This document shows, piece by piece, positions 38,882 to 49,727 of a stretch of 64,000 nucleotides of DNA (position 1 is its first letter; every line of letters begins with the position of its first letter). Source of the stretch: Lichenostomus cassidix (taxonomy: Eukaryota > Chordata > Aves > Passeriformes > Meliphagidae); assembly GCA_008360975.2 (NCBI GenBank), contig CM039184.1:31235797-31299796 (forward strand), written 5' to 3'. The position numbers were made by a program, and so were the translations under genes. The notes under the pieces were generated by a model that made no database searches, was not told where the DNA came from, and saw only the letters and a list, made by a program, of their open reading frames with translations.

Positions 38882-38907
38882 AATTCCTTTTAAAAGGAAT
38901 TAATTCC
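38882..38907. repeat. 20-bp perfect palindrome overlapping a second 12-bp palindrome
   Basis: AATTCCTTTTAAAAGGAATT (38882-38901) equals its own reverse complement. Its right arm is shared with a second palindrome, GGAATTAATTCC (38896-38907), so the arm AATTCC occurs three times in alternating orientation. It may form a cruciform or bind a dimeric factor. No function is shown by the sequence. Confidence 0.9.
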
Positions 38908-40152
38908 ACTCACCTTTGAAGATAGCTCCAGCAACAGCTAGTGTTGAATAGCTATTTTCTGTATAGGATAAAATTACATTTTAGGGATTCACCAGGATTA
39001 AGAACTGTTTTCTTAACTTGAGATTTATCAACCGTATGCATGTCTTCAGACTTGAAATTTGGGTGCTATCAACTCAACTGATAAGGAAAATCTTATATAA
39101 AATTGCTTAAAAAATTAGTTGTGGGGGAATGTTTCATTGAAATGAACTGTTGTTGAGAAACTCTTGAGAAAGAGTGAAGTTGAAACTGTAATTCTTTATT
39201 TGGATTTCTACATTCTTCAAGTAAAAGCTGAAGAGAGGAAGTTTCGAAGGATTTGGTTCTATCAAGCTGAGCACAAGAAGCAGAAAGTACAAGAAACATT
39301 ATTTTCCCCACTTTTTCAGTAGGTCTTTGGGATAGTATCTGCTTTTATTAGAGCTCATATTCCCTTCTGTTTCCTGGAAAATCCCAACAATTTTGAAAAA
39401 TGGACCCTCCTTAAATATATGTTTATGGTTGAATCACCAAAGGCTAAAGTCAAGCTGCACCTTAGAAAGTGATGCTTAGGAATGAGCTGTAGCTCTCTCT
39501 TGGGTTAAAATATTAATTCTCTGGAATTGCACTATTTTCCTGAATTCAAGTGCATAAAATCCCTGCTTTGATTATCAAAGAGTGACTGAGCACAGAGACA
39601 CAATTATTTTATAATATTTTTAAAACCTCATAAACATATTGATTTACACTGGAAGAGCATCATCAGAAAGCTTTAACAATCCAGTTCATATTCTGCTTAA
39701 ACTGCACTTTAGTTTTCTGATGAGCAGCTTTCAACAGAGCTGTAAAAGAAGGGATGAGAATACAGAGTAGAGCATTAAAGGTTTCAGTTATAGAGAGAAT
39801 GTGCTCAGTGCTCAGAAATTTCCCAGATTTCTAGACAGGGTGTAGAACCTGTAACCAAACCAAAGGAAACTCTTCGTCATGCAAGTTTAAAGTTAGCTTT
39901 ATCTGTGATCCTCCATTAAAAAACATTCCCAGTTCCTGACCTCAGTTCCCATGACAATCTGTGGCAACTCCAAGTTAAGAGCTAAAAGCTTTGTGAGCAC
40001 CGTTTAAACGTGAGTGTTCAGCTATAAGATACTCTTTGTAGTGACTGACCTTTATTTTGTTACAATTCTCACATTTTGAGTTTTCTCAACAGTTACTGGT
40101 GTGAGAACTGGACAGATTACATAAAGAGTGAATTTACTAAATAGACATACTC

Positions 40153-40172
40153 TTTTTTTTTTTTTTTTTTTT
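40153..40172. repeat. Poly(T) run, 20 bases
   Basis: Twenty uninterrupted T after ATACTC. On the minus strand it would be a 20-A tract. The DNA at lower coordinates shows no recognisable retroposed body on that strand. Confidence 0.85.
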
Positions 40173-42256
40173 GTCCCTATCTTGGGATTATCTGAGACTC
40201 TGGTGTAGTCTTTCAGCCTGCTTCTATGATAAGATTTTACCGATTTTTTTTCCTGCTTAAGAAATTTCTTTCAAGTTAGAACACAGTGAAAGGAATCATG
40301 ATGTTCTGCAAAAGATAGTTCCTTATGTTTAGTCAGCTATAATCAAGTAATTCTAGTCAATACCGAGAAACAGACTTAACAGTGTATTTCTTGTAGCCAT
40401 TGTGCCTGCAAGTTTTCTGATAGGCCATTGTACCCACAAGTTTCTAAAAACTGGGAAGATGAAATAGAAATTATCAAATGAATGAAATCCATATTTAGGC
40501 ACATTTTTTTTAAAGCCACGCTGCTAAAAATGTGTCATTTAACCTGCACTACATAAATCAAAGCTATTGATATGTGTTTGATCTTTCATTCCCCTGTGAA
40601 CAAAAGTCATCAGGATAACACTTTGAAATTCATAGTGTGCTGCTATTCTCTAAAGAGATGCTATTTTGGAAAATCTGATATGCCTCCTCCATAGAAAATT
40701 ATTTCCACAGCTAATTGTAAGATTCTCGTTTGACCTCCTATGATCAGTCCATCAGTGGGGTGGTGCCTTAGTTGACTTCAGAGGTGGTAAGATTTCCTAG
40801 CCCTCAAGTGCTCTGCTATGGTACTTTGAACTTTTTATCTTTAATCATACACTTGAAAAAAAAAAAGTGAGAGATTCTCAGGCATTGATTTTGAGCTGTG
40901 TGGTCCCATATATTCATACAAGGCATAAGGGAACTGAAAGGAGCAGCCTATGGAAAGGTGCACAGCAAGAAAGGTAGAGGTTCTCTTACCTTATCTTGCA
41001 GCTCTGGAGAGAGATCAAAGCAGGGGAAAGTCCTGCAATGCATGAACACTGTGGGGATGTCTGGTTGCCCTGTGCATTATTCCCCTAAGATTTACAATTC
41101 TTATGGCAGCAGACTTTACTACTCTGATAAGGAGTAAGTTACTCTGTTTAAGTTGTTTTGCTGCATGTTAGATACATCACCTACATCCCATCATGACTCA
41201 CCATGCAGAACTCTCTAAGCATGAGGGAGATTCTAAAGAAATGAGAAAATAATTCAAGATTGCCCTTGTCTGCTCTTGGTATTTAGAAGTTTTTATTCAA
41301 GTCCTCCAAAACTTGCTTTGTTTCTTGACTAACTTACGAACAAATGGTGCAGTAGAGCACCAGAGGCATCACAAAATTTACTCAAAACCTTAGGGACTGA
41401 AGGTAGAGGTTTGATTTTATGAAAATAACTGAAAATGTTCTGCCAATATTCCATGAGCTACAATACTACACTGCTTTTACTGTGTAAACAGATTTTTAAA
41501 TTCATCTTATTTTCCATGAAAGGAAGAAAATTCTCATTCCATTTACATGCTAGCAAAGAAAACACAGTAAGGTTCAACAATGCTACATTTGCTCCCAACA
41601 AAAAATAATGCAGTTGGCTCATTGGATGTTAACAAAAATATTGTCACAGTTGTCATTTTTAATAGGAACAGTATCCAGGTCTTTGATCTGTGACATGGCA
41701 TAGAAAATATTGTTGACTTACTCTGCTAGGAAAATTAATAATGCATGTTATGGTACAGCATGTAGTACTGCAGAAAGAAATTATTTTGAGAACCATTTTG
41801 GTCATCTGCTTAAGTAGCTGTGCTTCCTGTTATGATGATCTACTTTAGCCCATGGTTTTCTCCTGTGCATAGTGACCAGAAAGAGTTAAATCTTATTTGC
41901 TTTGTTACTTGCATTTGTCTCTGTCTCTACTAACCTGATTTTCACAAGCACTACAAATTTGTGCTGTCTCTGGATGGAGCACTCCTTTCTGCACATCTGC
42001 TGCCTTGTACCTGCACCCACAGTGATGCATGAAGACAGCAGACCAATTGTGCACTGCCGAGAGCAGAACTCCATGGTTTATTTGGGGGAAGTACTTCATC
42101 TTATATCACATAAGGTCCAGACATATCTGCTTTTTAAAATATAGTTCACATTCCCCCTGGGACTGTGGAAAAAAACAGATATCAGAGTATTTTATTTGTA
42201 GAAAACATGTTGAGTACCCAGACAGGATGAGCCAGAATTTCTTCTATTTTTTACAT

Positions 42257-42347
42257 GTATCTGTATATGTATATCTATCTACATTGATATCTATATCATC
42301 TATATCTATATCTAGTCTACATAATCTATATCTATCTAGATCTATTC
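42257..42347. repeat. Degenerate (TATC/TATATC)n satellite-like tract
   Basis: About 90 bases are built from TATC, TATATC and TAGATC units with substitutions. An open frame at 42029-42463 runs through it and gives a Ser/Ile/Tyr/Leu-rich low-complexity stretch, which is a shadow of the repeat and not a domain. Confidence 0.85.
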
Positions 42348-45300
42348 TCATTCATTTTATTCTATCCTCTGTTTACCATTTTTTCGTCATGCTATATTTT
42401 TCTTCACACACTGGGGAAAAACTGTGCACTATCTCGAGAGATAAGTTCCTTGAAGATGGGTGAATGTTTTTAGCTCCCGTGCTTGGCAAAAAAGAGAAGG
42501 ACAAAACCAATTCTGTCCATCAGTTTACTTCCCAAGCCCCATGTACAGAGAAGAGTTTTAGACTGAATCTTCCTTTGTTTCAGAGGACAATGTTTATAAC
42601 AACATCTAGTCTGTCATTCCTTCTTCATTGGTTTGTCTGGAACTTTACACAGAAGGGTTTCTATGGGGCATAGAATTGTTTGGTTTGCAGATAAAAATGT
42701 GTTTGAAATTAGTGAAAGTGCAACATAAAATGTGGTCTGGAACACCTTTTACACTGATTTATAAGCAGCCTCATCTCAATAGACAATTGTGTCCTGTGCA
42801 TCAGAGCTTTAAGGAGCATAATTTTTATAAATTTTTGTGAGGTTCAGCTTGGGAAATCTCAGTCTGTTCCCACAGACCACCTGGCTGTGGAGCAAATGTT
42901 TTTTAAAGCCACTGCTTCTCAAATTTGATTTGTTGTGGTTATTCTTTTAAAATCCTTGTGATGAGATGATGACAATATCCAGGCAGTTTTGTCAAAGAAA
43001 TTATGTTTGCTTTGTCAGTTCTGTGATGAGAGAAATAATGGTAAATCCAGGTCTGGGCAGATCAAACTGTACTGAAATCAGACTTTGCATTCATTTCAAA
43101 ACAAGGGGGTCAGCCAAGTAAAATGTTGGGGCAGCCACAGTCAAAGCATTGGCATAATAGAGTAATCCCACAGAGTCCATGGAATATTTGCAAAGCCTTT
43201 TCTCAGTTATTTTTCATGAAAGCCAGCCTCCCTTCAGATCCCTGAATACCAGTATTTTTGTAACTCTTGTGTTAGCACTGCTGCTCTAGTGCTCTCAAAA
43301 TCTGTATAGTACAGCTTCGTGACTGGCAAATGCAAAAGAAAGATGCCAGAGGCATATTTCTTGCTGCTGAAAGAAGAAATTTGTGTTTCCACATTTGAAC
43401 TGTGAGCTGTGGGCTGTTAGCAGGATACAGGAGAACCTGATACAGCGCTACTGCATGTAGCCTGCTCCTTTACGATGCTTGAACAGATCAGCCAGGCACT
43501 TAACCACTCACAAAGACTCCCAGCCACCAGGGAAAGCAGCTATAAGTCACTAGATAAACTATATCAGTCAGAAATTATAATATATTAACATAATTTTGTA
43601 ATGTATCTAAGCCATTAAAAATAATCTAAAATAAGTATGAGAAGCTGTTAACTGGCCACATAAGAAGCTTATTTAGATCTGCAATGCATTGTAACTTAGA
43701 GGAGAGCCAAAATGAATGAAGTTGAATTTGTCCTAGGCTTGTAGTTTTGTATATTTTGTATTTTTGGAAGTAAGTGGAATACTGTGAAAAGGTACAAATC
43801 CTACCTTCTTACTTCCTTCTAAGTATTACTGAAGATTTGATTTCTACCCAGTATCCTCACACAACTAGAATAATTTAAGCTCTTAGAAAGCCTTGAGGGA
43901 TCACTCTTGTAATCTGGACTAGACTACAATGGGCTGTAAATCCCCTGCTTCCTCTAAAGAAGTAAAATGTGAGTGCCAGTGGCCAGGAAACGTGTCAGAG
44001 TGGTCAAAAAGAGAAATAATATTTCAACATTGTGAGACAAAATTAAACTTAGAATGTACATGTCTCGTGTGCTGGCAACTTAGTTTGGCTAGAATTACTT
44101 TGTTGCTCTTCAGTTCCAACAAAGTCTTTATCTGAACAGCAATGTGCCCCTTTGTTTTACAGCACCTGAGGTAATTGTGCATCTAATGTTATTGAGCTCA
44201 GCAGCATACAAAATTGATACTGCTGGTAGTACATGAGTTAGAGTGAGGGAATGATGTTGCTCTTTTTATCTCTATTGTTAGAGGGCATTGTATAAAGAAT
44301 ATAAAAAAGTGTGTGGGTTTTATACTATATTTTATTGATGTTTCATACAGTAAAGAAAAGTCTGGTAACTAAAGAGACTTTGTAGAATTAGAAATGTAGC
44401 AATCAGTCTTCCCTCATAGTCACTTTTATTTGTGTTCTGTATATGTGGAGAGACTTCAGGCCTAGCCTAATGCATTACTCACTGAAGAATTTTTGCAAGA
44501 AATAAATTCAATAATGAAGTAGTTGGAAGCCCTGTATATTCACATTCGTAAATGGGAAAAGTATCAGCAAAGGCATGTTGTTATTGATTTTGTAATAAGC
44601 TGCACTAATTAACTAACTAATAGGCCAGCTGGAAGTCAAAATGGATTTTTTTTTTTCACACAGGTTGAGAAAAGCAACATTACCACTGGAAGTATTGGAA
44701 TTTTGTTTTATTTCAAAAGCATGAGCTAGGAAAATAAACGAGTCCAAAGCAATTGTGTAGTATGGTTTTCCAAAGATGCAATAAATAAACTGAACCTCTG
44801 CAAAAAAACTTTTCTCTGCAAAAAGGTATGTGTTTCTGCCTGACTTGTTTAAATTAATTTTCTTTTCTGGGAGTGCCATCCATTATTTTGACATGTTTTA
44901 TGGTGAGTAAATATCCTTGATTGCAGCTGCATACCAAAAGAAGGAGTTTCACCACTTTTCACAAAAAAACCACTATCTTCAGAAATGTCAGAGACCATTT
45001 AAATGTCATTGCTTGAGAAAGTACCTCAAGAATGCTCCAAAATGGGGGTTTTTTTTGAGATGTCAACTCTTGAAATAATGATAATAATGATAATACTAAA
45101 AATGTATGTCTAGCCATATTGGAATCAGTTTTATACAGGTTTTATTGTATGCAAATGAGAAATATATTAATCATGTGCCCAAAGCCAGAGTGCCCCCATA
45201 ACTAAGAACATTTGAACATTTCTCACAGAGAGAAATTCTCATGTTACTTTATGAGTAAGATTGATTTGACTGATTTAAGTTTGGACTGATTTAATTTCTC

Positions 45301-45907
45301 ATGGATAGAAAAATAGGACACAAAAATTGCTTGTAGCTTCTTTGATTCTTTTTACAGAAATTTCTAATGTAAAACTCCAGTACTCTAGGCTTTTGCCTAC
45401 CAAAATCTCCTATGCTGAAGTCCTGACAATATATACTGAGAGTGATATAACTGATAATAAAGGAACAGGGGAAATATGCCTTCTCTGGCAGAGGTTAATT
45501 GAATTTGTCCTTTCTGCTTTCCTCTTTCTAGTTCCCAGTTTCATGTTTCTTCCTTTTTCCCCAGGAGGTAGGAGGATGTGTGAGCAGGCTGCAGTGCTGT
45601 CCTTCATCATTTTTTGGAATACTTTTTCATTTTGCATGTCACCATCACTCTGTGTGGCCTTCATGTCCTGCAAGAGTGTGGAATGTTGTCATGCATTTCT
45701 GCATACTTCATGTTTCTTGAGAGCAGATTTCTTGTTTGTGAACTCTGTTGTAGGTTTTATTGATCCTAATATTTTATCTTCATTATTTTGACTGGAAAAT
45801 ATTAGGAAAGAATGAAAATGGCATTATAGGCAGACCAGTCCAACTTATGAGGTTTATATTACATTTATTTTTCAGAAAGTATTTTCAACTAATTTTTTCA
45901 GGGGCAC

Positions 45908-45934
45908 TTTTTTTTTTTTTTTTTTGGGGGGGGG
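45908..45934. repeat. Homopolymer pair T18 then G9
   Basis: Eighteen T are followed without a break by nine G. The run of nine G is the longest in the window. Homopolymer junctions of this kind are also prone to length error in sequencing. Confidence 0.85.
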
Positions 45935-48547
45935 ATAGAAATGTCTTTCCATGGGGAAAGCTTTCATTACTGCACTGGAGTTTTATTTGTTTGGGTTAAC
46001 AATTCTTTTATGATTCTGCTGACCAGACATATGGTATACCTTCCTCTTAGACAGGTTTTCAGAGTTATTTAACACCATAGATATGCCAATCACAAAGCTT
46101 TTTTCCAGTTTAGATCTGTGTTGTTGCTGTACTGTACAGTACACATTTCATCATGTGTATAAACTTAAAACCACTCAGCAGTGCCTCTAAGTAGTTAAAG
46201 CAAACCTTCTAAAGATAAACTGAAAAACTATCAATTTCTTGTAGAACAAGAGTATGGTGAATTGTCCAACTGGATCTTGCAGCCTTTTAGTTAAACTGAT
46301 TGTGACTGTTATAGTTATATTGTCCTTAAAAAACACTTGATGTCAGTTTTATTCTTCTGATAACAAGGATGCTAAAGATACTAAGACTTTTTGAACTAGA
46401 GGTTGCACCAAATACCTGTTTGCATGATGCCCAGTTCTCACAGAATCTGCATCACTTTGCTCACAGGACTTTAGCAAAAATCTCACCAGTCATTCACCCC
46501 AGATATTTTTTATCACAACAGTGAAATGAAACACTGACTACCTCCAGTTGCATCAAATCTGTGACAATTCATGTAATTTCCTTGCCTGCTATCCTTCCTT
46601 TCTCATACAAAGTTTGTAGTTGTTCCCATTCCATACTAGATAAGAGCAACAACAGTAAAAGCTGAGAATGTCTTTAGTCATTATTGTTTCAGTTTGTCAA
46701 ATAAAGATTTACAGACCCTGCTGAGTGGTGATAGAATGGATCAGATGGATCATTAAGGCTCTTAATAATATATAACTTGTCATAATTGGTTTTGAAACTT
46801 CAGCCAGTTTTGGTCTGTGTTTCTTGCTTTCCTATGTCAGCTCTGGCATAGTTCTGCATTCTTATGTCACTTTTCATTTTGTTATTCAGCTTGGATGTAA
46901 TTTATAATTAAAAAAACCCCAATATTGATTCACTGACTTATTGATCTGTTCACCAAATAGTTCAAATGAAGTCATTACCCTACCAACCTCTGCATTTGCT
47001 ATTTGCTTTGCTTTCATTTTACCAGTCTGGGTACTGCAGAGTTTTGTTTTTAAGAGGTGTGAAAAGAATTGGACTTGCAAATTATAAGCATGCTGTGATT
47101 CTTTATGGTTTTTTAAGACTTCTCATTTAAACATTTAAGATTTTTCTTCCCTCCAGGATAACTGTGTTGGAAAAGACTGTTGATTTTGTACAAGAGATAT
47201 AGTATTAAAGCCCTCCTAGGGATTAGTATCACACTAACTTTGTATGGGTGTTCAGCTCCTCTGCAGAAAAAATTTACATTTCCCTTTCATATTTGCAAGG
47301 TTTACAAAGATGTTTTTCTAGGTTTTTTTGGTAGAGAGATAACGAGGAAAAGAATTCTATGAATTCCCTAACAAGGTAAAAAGACTTTTTGTTTCTAAAG
47401 GAGAAACAAATTTGTTCCTTTGGCCTTCACTCGTGTTGCTCCATCAGAAATGACCACACGTCTGAGTTCTCAGTTATGCCTGTTCGTCTTGGAAGAACAT
47501 AATTTTTTAAAATGAAACTGCATGATAACCTGTAGTTTCTGAGCAAGCCCTTTCAGAGCACCACAAATCACTAATTACTCTGCAAATAAAGATCAAAATT
47601 AGCCAAAATATAGATTTAAATCAGGTTTCTATGACTAAAATATGGAACAAAAGGGTACATATTTATTATGAAAGAAATTTTAAAAAATAAGTCTAATTCT
47701 TTGTAAAAAATAGAATAATTTTTAAAACCAATGTGCTTAATTGGGACTTTTGCTTGCTTGGTAATATTTTTGAAATGTGAATACTGTGCTTTTTCTCTTC
47801 AATTTTTTTTGAAGTTATCTCATCTCCGGTAGCTATAGCACCATCTGTGAGACACAGATAGGAAATCACAAAAAAAAAATATCTCTCCATGTGCGTAGAT
47901 ATCAGATACTTTCTGAACTTTCATTACTTTCATTACTTCTTTTTGTCCACTTCATCAGGAAAAAAAGGATTTGACAAAACCATCCATCATATTTGTGTCA
48001 GTGCCTAGAGATGGATACATAGTGTTCCTGTGTATCTGAAAATTCTAGTATGTCTACAAATGATAGAGAGAAGATGAATGTAAAATTTTGAGGATGTTAG
48101 AGCATCCTGTTGTTCTTGTCTGGCTGTTCCAGTAGGAATTTTGATATCAGGTAATTATTGAGAAGCTTATATATGTTTTTTTTCCAATATTAATTCATCT
48201 CTGGGAGAGCTGGATGTAACATGATCATCTGTAAGGAGATAATAATTTTATACCTTTCCTCACCATAATAAAGCCATAAACAACAGATAAGTCTTTCCAT
48301 TGGGCTAGCATGTCAGCGATCTTAGATAACACTTTGTAATTTGTAATAAAAGTGTAATTTGCCTTAAATCTTATATAAGGATTTGCCATTTGCAGGTCAT
48401 TTATTAACACAAACATAGGAGGGAACATGTGGGTGGTTTTTTACTTTCTGTTCTCAGGTCAGTTTTATAGTTTCGTAGCATAATTGACTAAAATAGAATA
48501 ATTTTTGATCTACAGCTCTGTAAGTCAAAAAACAATCAGTGTTGTAA

Positions 48548-48584
48548 TCTTAAATTTTTTTTTTTTTTATTTTTAAATTTAAGA
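48548..48584. repeat. 10-bp inverted repeat around a T-rich core
   Basis: TCTTAAATTT (48548-48557) and AAATTTAAGA (48575-48584) are exact reverse complements separated by a core of T with a single A. It could extrude as a hairpin. No gene is adjacent. Confidence 0.85.
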
Positions 48585-49095
48585 CTTCCTGTATCAGCAT
48601 GGTGAATCTGTAAATGATTTGTGCTCCGGTGTATGCACTGGGGGGAGAAGGGCTTGGCATTTTCAGAGGTGATTTGTAGTCTGAAGTTGAATAAGGTAAA
48701 TATACAAATCTAAGTCACAATATTGTCCAAAGTCCTGATGAGACCATGCAAGGTGATGTGCAAAATTAATGTAGGGCTAACTTAAAATTCCAGATAAAGC
48801 ACAGTGTATGATGGTTCAAATTTGATTGTGACTGGGGATGAGAACCCAGCAGGTGTCTCTATGATTTGAAAGGGTCTGATAAGAAGGTACAGAAAAACTT
48901 CCATCACTGATCACTCTACCAGGTGCCTGTGGGTGAGAAACAGCACTGGCAACTGAGAGCATGGAAAATTCTCCACAGATTAATTCTTTCCCCTTGATAT
49001 TATACTCTATTCAAGTGCAAGGTGAAACTATACCATCTCTACTATTTTTTTGGCTTCTTTTTTTGTACAGACAGCCTGAAATGCTGAAAAAGGAG

Positions 49096-49727
49096 TGTCC
49101 TGGTTTCAGCTGAGGGAGAGTTAATTTCTCCTCAGTAGCTGTTGCAGTGCTGTTTTGGATTTGGAATCAGAATCATGTTGATAGCACACTGATGTTTTTG
49201 CACACATTTGTTTTGCTAAAATGTGTTTCCCCTAAGTCAAGGACTTTTATTTCTCTTGTCTCATGCTATGCCAGTGAGGAGGAACACAAAAAACCCCAAT
49301 AAACCAACCAACCAACCAGAAGAAAAAAACAAACCAGGAAAAAGCCTCTGGGAGGAAGCACAGCTGGGAGAGATTACCTGAACTGACCAATGGGATATTT
49401 CACACCATAGAATGCCATAGCTGGTATATAAACTAAGGGAGTTATGTGGAAGCAGGAGCCAATCTGGGTTCAGGGAGGCAGGGTCTGGCATTAATTAGAG
49501 GGTGGTGAGCAATTACATTGTGCATAATTTTGATTTTTTTTCCTCCTCTTTATTATGATTTACCATTATTATTGTGTTTTACTTTATTTTTGATTATTAA
49601 TCTGTTCTTATCTCAATATAGAAATTTTACTTTGATTTTCCTCCCCACTGTCCATGTGAGGAAGTGAGTGAGGGCTTGAGAGAGCAGCTGAACGTGTTTC
49701 ACCTCCTGCTGGGTTTAAATCATGACA
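49096..49727 (+). mobile_element. Solo LTR, ERVL-like, sense
   Basis: The block starts TGTCCTGGTTTCAGCTG and ends in GACA, the ends of a widespread avian ERVL-type LTR as I remember it. Internal landmarks are in the right order: a GATAGCACACTGATG box (about 49178-49192), a CCAAT box (49387-49391), TATATAAAC (49425-49433), a GGTGAGCAATTACATTGTGCAT box after the transcription start region, and a T-rich stretch with ATTAAT (49596-49601) where a polyadenylation signal would be expected. No canonical AATAAA is left. About 55 extra A/C-rich bases with an (AACC)n run (about 49287-49345) look like an insertion or expansion relative to the usual form. Flanking pentamers AGGAG (49091-49095) and AGATG (49728-49732) agree at only 3 of 5 positions, so any target duplication has decayed. 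No internal retroviral genes are nearby. Identification is from recall, not a search. Confidence 0.88.
49302..49319. repeat. (AACC)n run inside the ERVL-like LTR
   Basis: Four tandem AACC-type units in an A/C-rich patch that interrupts the otherwise familiar LTR sequence. It probably expanded after insertion of the LTR. Confidence 0.8.

Larger units (their letters stand above)
34018..49095. other. AT-rich non-coding DNA, no gene recognised
   Basis: This is about 15 kb without a recognised gene, RNA gene or transposon. The longest open frames, 42029-42463 (144 codons, partly through a TATC-type simple repeat) and 45327-45791 (154 codons), show no domain. Homopolymers, a satellite-like tract, a 20-bp palindrome (38882-38901) and a 16-bp palindrome (46128-46143) are listed separately. 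Moderately GC-richer patches near 35220-35870 and 36120-36260 could be old unrecognised repeats. Confidence 0.65.

Noticed and set aside
42029..42463. 144-codon open frame as a protein gene
   Set aside because: It runs through a TATC-type simple repeat that yields a low-complexity Ser/Ile/Tyr stretch, has no domain, and looks like a repeat shadow.
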